64,000 nucleotides of DNA, taken from assembly GCA_051453625.1 (NCBI GenBank), contig JBOZIK010000001.1, forward strand, positions 145,412,305 through 145,476,304, written 5' to 3'. The DNA comes from Welwitschia mirabilis. Lineage: Eukaryota; Gnetophyta; Gnetopsida; Welwitschiales. The position numbers and the translations under genes were made by a program. Positions 22,960 to 35,454 of this stretch are shown in pieces (position 1 is the stretch's first letter; every line of letters begins with the position of its first letter). The notes below the pieces were generated by a model. It saw nothing but the letters and a program-made list of their open reading frames with translations, made no database searches and had not been told where the DNA came from.

Positions 22960-25662
22960 CTCAAACAATTATGACAATTTGATAGAACATAAAATCATTT
23001 TTTCCTTGAATTTTGTAAATGTTCTTTCAGACTCCTATTTAGTAGATTTTAAATAACGTATCATTGAATTAGCCTGATATGAATGGTTAATAATGAATAA
23101 CAGATTTACTTTATGATTTATTTACAAATTTTATAATAATTTGAGGTTTAATAAGAAGAAGAATGTACTGGAAACAATTGTTGAGAATAAGAGAATATTC
23201 ATTTCTCAAAAAGAAAGCAGATAAATTTTGCACTTACCATCTAAAGGTAAATCTATTAAGGATATAAGTAGAAAAGAAGATACAAATTTAAGCATGAGTC
23301 TATGAGGGAGGATGGCAGTGCATGGCAAAATACCTATAAACCAAGATTTAGAACTAGAATTTTTTATTATTTTAAAAATTATGGCTAGAAATTTAGTATC
23401 AATTCTTCATAAATAGAAGGGTATTACATTACCTCACCTACACATGATAGTAGTTGTGAAGGACAAAAACAAATCAAACAAATATTAATATCATAGAAGG
23501 AATATTTTTAGATTTAATTAAACATATTTCAAAAATAAAGAAAGTTAGAATAGGAGCTTTTGGTATAGTAGGGCTAGGATTTCCATCTTTAATAACTTGA
23601 AGACTAGTTAAAAACAAAGTTCCATTTAGATCAAATAAGTCCTTTGTGGACTCAATAATTTAGAGTCTTTTTGAAGTCAAAGAATTAAATCTTTTGAAAA
23701 CCACAGGGCAAAAAAGTTTAACATAAGGAACTTCTTCGTCAGTCCTAGATGAGCCTTGTTCTTCTCCTTAGAGCCTTTCATCATTAATGCCTCTTCCAAG
23801 TATGGACTAGGACCTAACTTAGTTTACTCTTAAATAACTTCTTCCTTCTCATCCATTATAGCCTAGTCCATTCTCTAAAGCACTAGAATAAGATAAGATA
23901 AATAATATTTATAGTGCTTTAAATTTAGTTAAGGATGAAATTTAAACTTATCTCAATAAGAAATAATAAGTATTATAATTGTTGAATCAAGTTTGTTTTT
24001 TAAAAATTGGGAATGAACTTTAAGATAAAAATTAGATTAAGAAAAAGAAAATGATGAAAAATTACAACAAGAAATGATAAAAAAGGAAGAAAATATTCAG
24101 CTCTCAAAAGCATATAAGGACATGAGTAGGAAATTATAGAGAGCTCATAAGGGAATTGCTAAATTAGAAATGACTTTAGAAGATAGGAATGAATTAGAAA
24201 TTTTTCCAAGAGAAAGATAAAAAATTTTAGTTTTTTTACTACAAAATTTTACTTCAACCAAGAAATATGATGCTGAATATATAGAGAATTAATAAAAATT
24301 TACTACATTTATGCATAATGAAAGGCCTTTACCATTAAGTAGGGAATACTCAAAGAAAATCTACATAGACTTATAAGGTATGAATGAAAAATATATGAAG
24401 ATTTAAATAAAGGCCCAATAATATAGACACAAATGGGTTAAAGCCTAAAATTTAATTAATTACTATCATTCCATCTTAGAAGCAAATAAGAGAGTCATGG
24501 ATCAAATGATAGAAAAAAATAAGGCTCTAAAAAATAGGATAGGAGAAGCAAGCTCTTTTAGTCATCAACCTGATTAAGATTTATCCATTAAACATATTAC
24601 CTTAGAATAAAAGAGGATATTAGAAGGGCAATAGATTTAATATAAGATATTCCTTCTACCTCTTTAATTCTGGCCTTTAAAATTGAAAATAAAATATAAC
24701 TAAGTATTACAGATGCTTTGAAAGAATCTTACATAGAGTTGAAAAAGGATATTATGTTAATATGCCTAGAATCCATCCAAATTATTTTTTAAAATTTAGA
24801 AAAATAAAATATGAGATTACTAAAAGTTAAGTTGGGTAAACAAGTTGGTTTTGGTTATGAGAAATTAGCAGTTCCTCAAAGCCTTAATCACTATTCCCAG
24901 AAGTTATATGATTTTATTAATAGATTTAAAAAGCAATTAGAAATATCATTTAGAAGACTTCTAAGGAGTGATTAAAGCTAAACAAAGTTTTTGATACTTG
25001 TAAAAAAAAAAAAAAAATTAAGTCTTTGAAAAACATATTTATATAGAAAAAAAATGAAGTCTTTACAATGAAATTTAAGATTCTTTTAAATAACACAGTA
25101 ACAAAATTTGTAAAATAATTAAAGAATGTGAAACAGACATGAACTTTTTGCAGTGTCCTCTCAAGATCTTAAATGGATATGTTCATTTAGAGATAGAATT
25201 GTAAATAATATAACCATGCTTATTCATAATATTATAGATATTTTTTCAAAATTGAAAAACAAAGATACATTAGAAATATATAGAGTCCCATTAGAACAAC
25301 CCTTAAGAGTAGAATTGCAAGCCAAAGCAACTTTAGAACTAGAACATGTGCCTAAAATTCCCAAAACAAAAAGTCCTTCAACTCCTAAAAGAAAAAGAGG
25401 AGAGTCAAAACTACCAAAGGCTCCTTTAAGAGGGAGAGGTAGCGGAAAAAAAGTAGCAACTAAAGAACCATCAGACATAGAAACTATAGATTTGAATGAT
25501 CTTATTTTATAAGAAAAACAAATAAAAATTCTAGCTAAGAAATTTAAAGAATCAGAATTTAGTAAAGATCGTCTCTTTATTTTCAAAATTAAAAGGAAAA
25601 ATGATAAGCTTATTTTTCTCTTTTCTATGTATACTTTGTTAAGGGGACTAACAAAATCTTGA
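22960..25662 (+). pseudogene. Large post-pol ORF of the gypsy element, plant-transposon-protein-like domain, coiled coil and basic tail
   Basis: Decayed reading frames joined by three or so frameshifts cover 2.7 kb, some 900 codons. Part 1 (to about 23720): IELA, YEWLIMNNRFTLRFIYKFYN, NLRFNKKKNVLETIVENKR, RMAVHGKIPINQDLELEFF, IMARNLVSIL, IFLDLIKHISKIKKVRIGAF and VGLGFPSLIT. This follows the plant 'putative transposon protein' family (FYaNm, v-nk-I-fs, aRllPs, I---i, l-FPtLITaL). Part 2 is a Ser/Pro-rich linker (23720-23890). Part 3 (23930-25000) is a charged coiled coil (KLQQEMIKKEENIQLSKAYK, KLEMTLEDRNELE). Part 4 (25153-25512, 119 open codons) holds KTKSPSTPKRKRGESKL and RGRGSGKK, a likely nuclear or nucleic-acid-binding region. 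The frame ends at 25662, right at the polypurine tract. Role unknown. Confidence 0.6.
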
Positions 25663-25674
25663 GCTTGGGGGAAT
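25663..25674 (+). other. Polypurine tract
   Basis: GAGCTTGGGGGAAT immediately precedes the 3' LTR start TGATGAG. This is the expected plus-strand primer of gypsy elements. Confidence 0.75.
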
Positions 25675-26628
25675 TGATGAGTAAAGATAATGTTATAAAT
25701 TTTTCTTATTAATAAAACATTTTTTGTTCTTATAATTATATATTTTAAATGGTATTAGAGATTTCTTCTTTTATATTTAGGTTACTATACTAGCTAGTTA
25801 ATAGATTAGTTAGTTACTATGTTAGTAATTCAGCATAGATATATTGTATTATTATATGGCAGGTACAAAATGCCATTTGGCATGAGAATGAAGAAGAAGA
25901 CCAAGATGGTAGAAATATAATAACGACTTCAACCAAAAACCTATTCTTCAATAGCAAAGAAAGGAAACGATAAAACAGAAAGGGGGCTAAAAGGGTATAA
26001 GAAGGGGATCACCATTCTGTAAAAAGGCTCTAAAAATAGAACCAAGTAAGAGATCGAAGGGAAGCTCTAGATATTCCAAAAAGGGCATAGTAACATATCT
26101 ATTGTTCTAGTATTACCTACAAAGGAAAATGAAAACTTATTAGTATATTTCTATTTAACATTCTAGTATTTTAATATGAAGCTAAAAAGCCAATATTTTT
26201 GAGAAGTATGATAAACATGTTTTATTATCTGAAAAAGTAATATTCTCTTCTACTTGCTCCTATTTATGCAGCTGAACATGAATTAGATTAATTAGAAATA
26301 CTTAGAAATAAGTATTTTTTAGCATTTACAAAACTTCTATTATGGTTTTCTATGTTCTTCATTTACCATAATGTAATATATGTATATATCAAACTTATCA
26401 ATTATTAACTTAATTATTTCAAGTAATTTCATCATGAGTTTATCTTGATGATGCATTTTGAACTAAATGGTTGAAGTGTTAGTGGTTTCAACTAGTTCTT
26501 TAGTAAATCTGTGATTTTAATTTAATGTTTTAAGCTTATTTTAAATTAACAACATCATAGTTTTCTGCAATTTTTAGCATAATTTCCAAGTATTTTATAT
26601 ATTTATTTCACAATATAAGCTTTCATTA
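25675..26628 (+). repeat. 3' LTR of the gypsy element
   Basis: Begins TGATGAGTAAA and ends TTTCATTA, where the 5' copy ends TTTTACCA. The final CCA-to-TTA difference is C-to-T decay. It is followed by ATAAC (26629-26633), the duplicate of 13471-13475. Confidence 0.9.
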
Positions 26629-27713
26629 ATAACTATCCATAAAATAATATATCATGTAAATCTTAGTCAAATAAGATATAATTTACTGAGTAAAACTTGG
26701 TTTCTTAGGTCCATAATAAATTATTTTACTATAGAATCTAAATGTTAAGAAAGAAATTATTGCATCTTATAATGAAATTTAAGAAAACCCTAGAATAGCC
26801 TAAAAGATATAAAGTATTAAAATATCAATCATTTAAATCCTATAAATCATTCAAGGTATAATTCTACTAAACAAGTACAAAGAAAGATTTAGTATACAAT
26901 TTTAGAATTATCAATCATACTTAAAAAAAAAATGAAAAAGTGAATCAAATACAATCACATATAAAAGTGCATTCACTAATGATTCAATCATTATAGATAT
27001 TACCAAATCATAGATCAAGTCTAAGGTAAGACATGATAGATTTTACATAGAATAACCGTTTCCTCATACCTATGGAGAAAGGGAAAGAAGAATTAAAAAG
27101 TCATGATGAGATAAGTCTTCATTATAGCCATTAGAATTCTAGATGTAAAATATTAGTTTATATGGATGATGACAAATGATTCTTTGACGATTACATATTC
27201 TAAGATCCTAATATCAATAAATAATGATAGATAAAAGAAAATTAGTCTATTAAGTAGTGAGGGCTTTTATAGCCCTTCTTAAAGCTAAAGACAACTATTG
27301 ATATGCTCTTGTTATTAATAGATTAATAGTAATAGAACTCCTGGGACATAGGATATAGATATGTAATCCTTAATCTTTGTATGTTGGTTTAACATTAGGT
27401 TATAAGCTTAATTTATCATCTTACAATCTAATTAGCTTATTCATTTTTGTAAAACCCACTTGTCTAGATAACGGTACCAATACCATTAGCTCGTTTGACT
27501 CTAATGGAGTTTGGCCAATTAAGGTAACCTGTAAATAAATACTTAAAGTTTATCCTTTTTAATAATAATTTGGATATCTAATAGATAAAAATGATTAGTA
27601 TTGAATTAAAATTATGGATAATGATATGTATGACCTTAAAAATATATTAATTTAATAAATTTTAGAGGTTAAAAATATAAAAATTTAAGTTTAAACAATG
27701 TGGTTTCTTAACA
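26629..27713 (-). repeat. 5' LTR of the minus-strand Athila-like element, outer part
   Basis: Continuation of 13205-13475 after the gypsy insertion. On the minus strand a TATA box lies at 27261-27275. The outer end is probably 27713, where the minus strand starts TGTTAAGAAACCAC, but I have no second LTR or target duplication to confirm it. The joined LTR would be about 1.35 kb, a normal Athila size. Confidence 0.45.
27261..27275 (-). promoter_or_regulatory. Minus-strand TATA box within an inverted repeat
   Basis: The plus strand reads GGGCTTTTATAGCCC, so the minus strand reads GGGCTATAAAAGCCC. The TATAAAA core is framed by the perfect arms GGGCT and AGCCC. Its place inside the outer LTR fits a retrotransposon promoter. 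Confidence 0.5.
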
Positions 27714-29589
27714 CTTCTATAATAACAGAAATGAATCCATTTAAATACTTATTTTTTCTTAAAATTTTATTAGGATTGAATAATTTACATAATATGATCA
27801 TTTTATTTTCAGAGAATTATTTGAAATAGAATAATTTATATTTTTTGAAGTTGAAAAAGTCCTAAATAAATAAGAACCAAATGTCTTTTATTTTGTTATA
27901 TAAGTACATTAAGTATTTTAAACTTTGATTTTACATTTTTTTAACTTTTAGATAAATTATTTTGATGAAAAATAAATCTTGAATAAGAATAAGTTTAATC
28001 TTTATTCTTATAAAGTTTATTAGGAGATTTATTTCATTATAAGAGGGGATAATAACTAAACATATGACCTTTTATATAAAAATAGATGTAGGAAATTAGA
28101 ATATTAAAGTAAATAACTAGTTTCTAATGGAAGACAGGACTAGCTTAGTGAATAAAACTTTCTTTCTATTATTCAATTCTATACTAATGAATATTTCAAG
28201 TAAGAAAGAAAAGTTTTAAGTATTAATAACTAATCCAAGGAGCTTAATAATCTTAATCTTAGATTTATTAAAAATAAGAGGTAAACCTAGTAATTTTAAT
28301 TTTGAATTTCTTAAAAACAAGAGATAAATATAACTTTGTCAAGATTAAATTTCTTATGGATAAGAGGAATCTTTTAACTTCATAAAACAAGGCAAACAAT
28401 GATGCTCTAGAGCATTAGTATTAAAATATGATTTCCATAATTAAATTATTAAAATAATAATGTGATGAATAAAGGACATATCTTTCTCAACCATAGAGGT
28501 TTCAAATAACACAATTATTAAAAACTTGTAAGCATAATATTTTATACACAAGGATATGATATGATAATGAATTAAAATAAACTTAATATATTCTAAAAAA
28601 TACATCAATCTTAGGAGATAATCATGGATTAACAAAAAACATATATTACAAGGAAGTAATAATAGCATACTACTTAAATAAATTATCAACTAAGATAAAA
28701 TCAATATTCATACCTATTATTTTTCCTTCAAAATTGTATGATAAGGCTTCTCAAGAGTCAAATTCAATAGAATTTACCATATTTAAATGTCCTCATAGAG
28801 AAGGTAAGATTATTTCAAATTTTAGAACGATTATGCCATTGAAGTTATGAAAAAGCCTTTCTTATTTACATCCTAAATCTTCCTAATAATTTAAAAAACA
28901 TCTATGATTTACATCTATATGGTTAATAAAAAATAAGATCATATGCTAGTTTTATTTATGCACTTATAGCCCATATCATTAAAGATACTTATACAAATAT
29001 TTTATGTAATAATGATCTAAATATATATATATATCAATATTACTATAAAAAGGTATTTTCTATATTCTTAGTTAAGAAAATTGAAGGTTTTCAACCATTG
29101 TTTCACTCATCATAATAGCATAATATCACATAATCATTTAAAAGTTATTTAGATAATTGATGACCAATAATAAATTATATTCTTTTCTAAATGGTTATTA
29201 AGATGATTCCATGACATCATCTGTTTCAACTATACTTAACATCAATCATGAAATTAACATTTATGTTTATCTTAATCAAAGTTTTCATAATTTACTAAAT
29301 TAAATATATTAATCTTTAAAACTTTAAATTCATTCAAGTCTACTCTATAGGATTTTTACATTTATGAGAAATGCTAAGAGTATCTCCTTTAAGACAGGAA
29401 AGCAACTTGAGGTTTCTAGATGCATATTTTTAAGCTCTAAATCTTATAAAATCATCAAGAAGTAAGTCCTAGTTAACACCATCTAATAGTAAATTTAAAT
29501 TTTTTGTTATGATAAATACTGACTTAGGTACAATAGAGTAATATTAAAAATATTTACACATATTAATTAGTTAAAAATTTCTCATAAAG
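27714..29589. other. AT-rich stretch, nothing recognised
   Basis: I translated parts of both strands and saw no conserved family. The 82-residue minus frame at 28441-28689 is Leu/Ile-rich chance sequence. Confidence 0.5.
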
Positions 29590-30480
29590 ATAGAGGAGAA
29601 TGAGGTTCCCCCCAAAATGCCAAACTTTAAGCATTTAACCTAGCATCCACCTTTTCTGTAAGTAGCATAAGAAACTACCCTTATAGCGAATCCCCTATGG
29701 AGGTAGGTTGGAAATCCCAGTTATGTAATATTTCAAAAAATATGCCCTTGCAATCAATAACTAGTAGTTAAGGATAAGAACCAAGCAAAAACTAAAACTC
29801 CCAAATGCATGTTCTAGATGTAGAAGCATAAACTCCAAATGCAAGCTCTCAAAGAGCTAACTAGGCTAGCAGTAATCTAAGTTTATCACATCTCATTAGG
29901 ATAAAAATAGCTATAAAGAATCATCTTAGTCCTTTTAGTGTATGTAGGGAGTTCTTTAGAAATGGAAGTTTTAGAGGAGAACCCTCTAACCAATTTCAGT
30001 ACCCTTTATTCCCTTCTCTTACCTTTGTGCACTTTCTCCCTTGAGTGCCTACATGTTTCCCTCTTCTAGTCCCCTTTAGATAGACTCCTTGATTTAACGC
30101 CCTTAATGCTCATGTCTATCATCATAAAAGTCCTTTTCCCTTATCCAAGCCTTAGGAATTTATCTTCCCATCCTCCTTATAGTCATTATTTGTCACCCTC
30201 ACTACTACCATGAACCTGTAGAGTCACTCTCCTAGTATTCTCTCCTCCTCCTTACTACTTCACCAAATCGATCTTGATTTGAACATTTTAACGGATCATA
30301 GTATGAGTGCCCTACTTGGCCTTAACTCGTGTACTCATGAGTTAGAAGATCAATATGGTCTAAACTTAGAATAGAAAGTTAGGCATTAGATGTACAAGGT
30401 AGACCTCACTTTGCAAAACCTATTGGAGATGGAAGCACAGGATGAGACAACACTAGCAATTACATTAGTGTTGATGTACT
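29590..30480 (+). other. C-rich segment of unknown origin
   Basis: This stretch is richer in C (CCTCC and CCCTT runs) than its neighbours. Near 30290-30450 the plus strand reads MSALLGLNSCTHELEDQYGL and LTLQNLLEMEAQDETTLAIT with one stop between. It looks like an old coding relic, but I cannot name the family. Confidence 0.3.
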
Positions 30481-33400
30481 CATGTCATATAAACATCTAT
30501 AGCTTTTAGTCATAATCCATGATAAGGATCTCTATTATATGCTTTTGTAGGTAGCTTCCATTCTTGAGTCACAGAATCTAAAGAATAGCTGATAAAACCT
30601 ACTAATTAGTTAACTTCAAGGTACTATATGTCAGTTTTACTAGCCATAAGAATTTTTAATAGTGCTGCCTTTTGTGTAGTTAAGTTGATCTTTTATCTAA
30701 CTCACTCTTAGTAATTAGTGTTTTATTACTTAGTTAAATAGTCTTAATTTTTAGCATTTCAAGTAAGATTTATCATGGGCTACTTTCAAGTCCTTTCTCC
30801 TAACATTGCATCCTCCATTTAGCAGTTAGTCCTTATCTTACCTAGGGCTTAATAATAGAGTTTGACATCCTAGTATGCAGTCTTGTATTCTATACTATAT
30901 TCTCTTTTTTAATATATCTTTACTTTGCATTTACCTCAAAAATTAATTAAAAATTTCATGAAAAACCATTCATTTTTATACTATTTAGGGTTCCTCCCAT
31001 TCCCTATCCCTTATTTAATTCTAAGATTTCTCACTTACCTAGTAGTGCTACTTGAATTAAGGTGCATATGAACATATAACCAAAGTAATATAGGAGATTT
31101 TTCTAGAAATAAATGATTTAAATTATAAAAAATAACCTCAAAAAATTACCTAAAGATACCTAAATGAATTACTAACCTAGAGAGTCTACTTGTTGCTTTA
31201 TCTAAAACTTATGTTTTTGACCTCTCTTTTTATGGGCATATGATGTCTAAGTGATTAATTAAAATATCTTTAGATATTTCATGCTTGAATGTGTAATATT
31301 ATTATATTTATAATTTTATGTTTTGACATCCAAAATTTGTATCTTTATGCACATAAGATTTTAGCATTTGAAAGTTAGTTCTTTTATTATACAAATTCTA
31401 GATATCTAATTATAATTTACATCTCTATATGTTATAGGACATTGGACTACTTTGATATTATAAACTTAAGCATCAAAACATGACATTGTATATTCATGAA
31501 ATAAAATACAATAATAAAATCAAGTGAGATTTAAAAAAAAGGAAATGATATGAAATATCAACATGATAAATAATAATTTTTATTCTAGCCACATATAAGT
31601 AGTATTAATAAGAAGAATAGTAATACTAGTGGAATATGAAATTACATGTATAAATCTAGGTAAGGGCTTTTTTCATTATGGTTTTGTTAAGTTTTTTCCC
31701 CTCTTCATTTAAGAATAAGTGAATTTTCACATTTATGATCATAACTTTTATCTTAAAAACCAACATTAGAGTCCCTAGGACTTCATGATGATTATATCAC
31801 TTATTATGTATAGAGAAGCTAATATTTTAGTATTATTAATGGATTTAATGATATCATCCATATTAAAACTACATATGTTATTAGTGTATTTAATGATCCA
31901 CAAAAGATGAATTAAGGTATCATGTGCTAAAGTAGATATTATTAATATTGAAAATAAATAAGTCTTGTTGGTTGTTTTTTGTATACCAATATTATTATCT
32001 AAATAAATAAACCCTATAGGTGTTATGAATACCTATAATATTTGATATGAAATTGGAACTCTGATGAATTTCACTCTATGGTGATGTCAAGGTTATTAAA
32101 TTTATGCACTTCACATACCTATATATCTTAGATAACCAATTACTTTCTATTAACAAAAAAAATATGTACAAATAATTTAGTAGGACACTAGCTTTAGATT
32201 CTAAAGAAAAAAATTAAAAGGACCTTTTAGCTTCCTTTAAGAGAGAAAAATCTCAAAACTAAAAGCATTATTTAACTAAATAGACTAGATAAGGGATTCA
32301 ATAATAGAGGTCCCATGAAAAAATGAGTATGCTAAAGTAAAAAAAAAATAGATAGTGATCAAGATATCTAGAAAATTATGAAAAATCCCATATTCTAAAG
32401 CCTTTCATGCATGAAGCTTATACAAATTAGTTAATTTTGCGATTTTCAAGTCTTATCAACCAATGTTGATGAAACTATTTCAAGATTTATAGTTTGGAAA
32501 CTTCTAGATTTGGTTTTTGTGCAGCATCTCTCTCCTAATATTTCAGGTACTTATTCACTTTAATTATAGTATTTATCTCCTACATTTGGATGATGGCTTT
32601 GTAGCACTGGACTTCTATGCCTTGAATCCTATCTAGATGCATGTGCAATGAAAGCCTTTGATTCCTTTTAATTACATTCTTTTCGACTAAGCAATGTATA
32701 ATCCCAACTTTGTAAATAGCCATGTAGCAAAAGATTCTAGAGATGACAAGGTAAAACCTTTAAGAAAATTCTCAAGATCTAGGGACAACCCTGGTCCTTC
32801 TCAAAAGAAGTAGATGAGATAGGTAAAGAAGCCAAGGAACTCAAAGAAAAAGAATGAGATGGTTGAGGGAAAGGAAAGGCTTTAGAAACTAAGGAAACTA
32901 AGATAGGATAGGAACAAAGAGGAGGGAGAGAGGAAGGAAAATGATGAAATAAAAGGATATTTAGGATCTAATGGAAGTGAATCTATATTAAAGGCACAAG
33001 AAGGAGAAGGGACAAAGCAGGCCAATGCAACTAATCTTAAGGGAAACTAGTTGACAGTTTAAATAAGTAAAGTTAGGAGTAGTACTTAGATACCTTTATA
33101 ATACTTTATCTCCACTGTCTAAATGAAGAAGGCTTAGGAGATAAAGCTAAGGATGAGATTTCTTATGGATTTGACTTCTTTATTAAGTGCTATTCAATAG
33201 AGATAGGATGAGTCTCAAATAATAAAATGTATAAATTATTATTATTATTTTTAAATAAATATAAGCACTAAATTAGGAAAGTTAGGATGTTTACCCTTAG
33301 GCCATCTTATAAACATATTAAGAAAATGAAGTGCAATTCCTTCATTTTTCATGGTTATTGAATTCCACTAAGTACCTGTCAATCATTTGTATTATTAGTT

Positions 33401-33850
33401 GGCATAGTGAAAACATCTTCAATTTAGTAAGATGACCACTCTTTAATCTAATTGGATAGCCATCATAGAAGTAGTCAATATCAAGATGCTTGTGCTCCTT
33501 TGGATTAAGGTTCTCTCATTCTACTGGGATCCTTGGAGCCTTATTAATGGAACTCTTGGATACTTTAATAACTATTTTTTGGAAGGTTATATACTAACAC
33601 CTCCACTTGTAAAAAAATTCTCTTGTGTCAAGTATGAAAGAAGTTCATATCCTCCTAAACATGTGCTTCTAGTCACATCTCATAACCATTAACCCAGCTT
33701 ACCTTTTTTCTCATATTTCATTAGGATTGCTAGCTCATGTATTGGATGTCTACCCATTATCATAGAAATCTCTTTCCACTAATGAGGGATGGAACAAGCG
33801 ATCTACAGTAGCATGGAAGTAGCATTTTGAAAAAGGCTAGAATTTTTAGC
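30481..33850. other. Long AT-rich stretch, no gene recognised
   Basis: No conserved domain is visible. 32755-33000 is very rich in Lys and Glu codons on the plus strand (KKPRNSKKKNEMVEGKERL). That could be a relic of a LINE ORF1 or a chance A/G-rich tract. The 68-residue frame at 33486-33692 is not recognised. Confidence 0.4.
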
Positions 33851-33859
33851 TTTCTAAAT

Positions 33860-35445
33860 ATACTAAGACATTAAGTCTTATTGTTTAAAATTTATTGTAT
33901 CAAGTCTTGTTAATTTTACACTAGCATGTAAGCATGCTACAACTTGTCTTAACCACTCTCACTTACTAGATAGATGGGGAATATATTTACCCTCTTTGTT
34001 ACATAGGATGCACATATTATTAACTAAAATTTTAGTTTTTGTAATTTATTAGTAATAAGAATGACCATCTTATTTAGGATCCAAATGAAGGCCTTAATCT
34101 TTTCTAAAAGTATACCTTTTCATAAGATTTGAGTCCCTTGTTCTTTCCCATATTTAGCCATTAGCATTCTTTTATTATTACAATCAAGGGTAACTCTAAG
34201 TTCCTCTAGCTTACCTTTAACTTTTTAAATGTTTTTTTCATAAAATTGAGTTTTTCCCATGAGTTGTATCTTGATCAGTATATTTAGAGGCCATCAAGTA
34301 AGCCCATATTATCTTACCTTCATCTAACCTTCTGCATATGATACACTGACCTATTAACATTATATCCTCAATATTATGAATACCTAATTCACCTAACTCT
34401 TTGGGTTTGCTAACTTTTTTCCATTTTACCAGGTTAATTCAATTTTTATCTTTCTTTTTCAACCAAAATAACCTTCTAATATGACTATTGAGAAGTTGAC
34501 ACACCTTCTTGGGTGTGGTGATAACAACCCTAGTAAAGCTAGTAATAGAGTTGACACACATATTGAGTAACAATGATTTGGATTACATAGATAAGAATCT
34601 GTTTCTTCACCTTAAATACCATTTTTCAATCTCTTCTATAAGGGGCTTTCAAGTATCTATTTCATGAAAAATTTTCATTAGAATTCATAAGCATGCATAT
34701 ATCCCTTTTTCTTTTCTAAGTTCTATATCATTCATAATAATGTGCTTACATCTACTTCTTATGTTAAAAAAATATACTTTAAATTTATCCCAATTTNNNN
34801 NNNNNNNNNNNNNNNNNNNNNNNNNNNNNNNNNNNNNNNNNNNNNNNNNNNNNNNNNNNNNNNNNNNNNNNNNNNNNNNNNNNNNNNNNNNNNNNNATCC
34901 CAATTTATGGTAAGATTTGTCATATTATTAAAATTCAGGCAGTCCATGATAGCCCTAGCATCTTCTTTTATCAATTTAGTAGTTATCATGATATCGTCTA
35001 CATGGTGATTATTGAGAAAGACCTGCTGTATTTTCTTATAGTGGATATTTCTTTAGGAATTTGTTCATTTTATACATAACTAGAATGAAAATATAGGTTA
35101 TAATAGGTCCCCTCACCTTAGCCCCCTACATGATGAGAAGAAACCATTACCATTAGCATTCATTTTAACTAAGAATGTTATCATCTCTTATCAGTTAAGA
35201 AATGATTTATCATTTCCTCTAGAAATTCTTTTTTAATAAGAAATCATTAGAGGGTTTCCTAAATTACTAAATCATAAACCTTGGCTATATCCAATTTAAT
35301 AAACATAGCCATCAATCTATGCATTTTTAAGTATGAATAACCTCATGATTCAAGATAATCTGATCTTGAATATATCTTGATAAACAAAACTTGCTTGATT
35401 AGGATTTTTAGGATTTATTAGTAATGGGCTTGTGAGGATTGATTG
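33860..35445 (-). pseudogene. LINE reverse transcriptase, 5'-truncated remnant
   Basis: The minus strand gives, in order, plant LINE motifs. MAMFIKLDIAKVYDLVI (about 35270-35315) corresponds to KLDiaKAYDrv. A GFF-x-S-C-RGLR then stop then GD piece (about 35104-35155) corresponds to RGLRQGDPLSP. HHVDDIMITTKL (about 34975-35008) stands in place of FADD. SHIRRLFWLKKK and VKWKKVSKPKELGELGIHNI (about 34390-34490) form the thumb region. NNMCILCNKEGKYIPHLSSK (about 33950-34020) is the zinc-binding end. Endonuclease and ORF1 are absent, and the left neighbour holds no clear poly-A. A 100-N gap (34797-34896) is flanked by a repeated ATCCCAATTT. Not functional. Confidence 0.8.
34797..34896. other. Assembly gap, 100 N
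   Basis: Exactly 100 N, with ATCCCAATTT on both sides, which suggests an unmerged overlap. Confidence 0.95.
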
Positions 35446-35454
35446 AGCTTAAAG

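Larger units (their letters stand above)
13476..26628 (+). mobile_element. Full-length Ty3-gypsy element, Athila/Tat (OTA) type, 13.2 kb, degenerate
   Basis: LTRs at 13476-14445 and 25675-26628 flank a tRNA-Asp-type primer-binding site, gag, protease, reverse transcriptase, RNase H and integrase, then 6 kb of post-pol sequence, then a polypurine tract. RT before integrase marks Ty3-gypsy. The tRNA-Asp primer site, the integrase wording and the very long post-pol region point to the non-chromodomain Athila/Tat clade. I see no second RNase H before integrase, so Athila-like is more likely than Tat. The target duplication is ATAAC. It is inserted in the LTR of the minus-strand Athila-like element. 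LTR identity looks near 90% by eye, so it is younger than the copia at 3752. Confidence 0.9.

Noticed and set aside
25224-25586. 120-codon minus frame
   Set aside because: Exactly opposite the sense frame 25153-25512, whose Lys/Arg/Pro-rich reading fits the surrounding post-pol ORF. The minus reading is its mirror (Leu, Phe, Ser).
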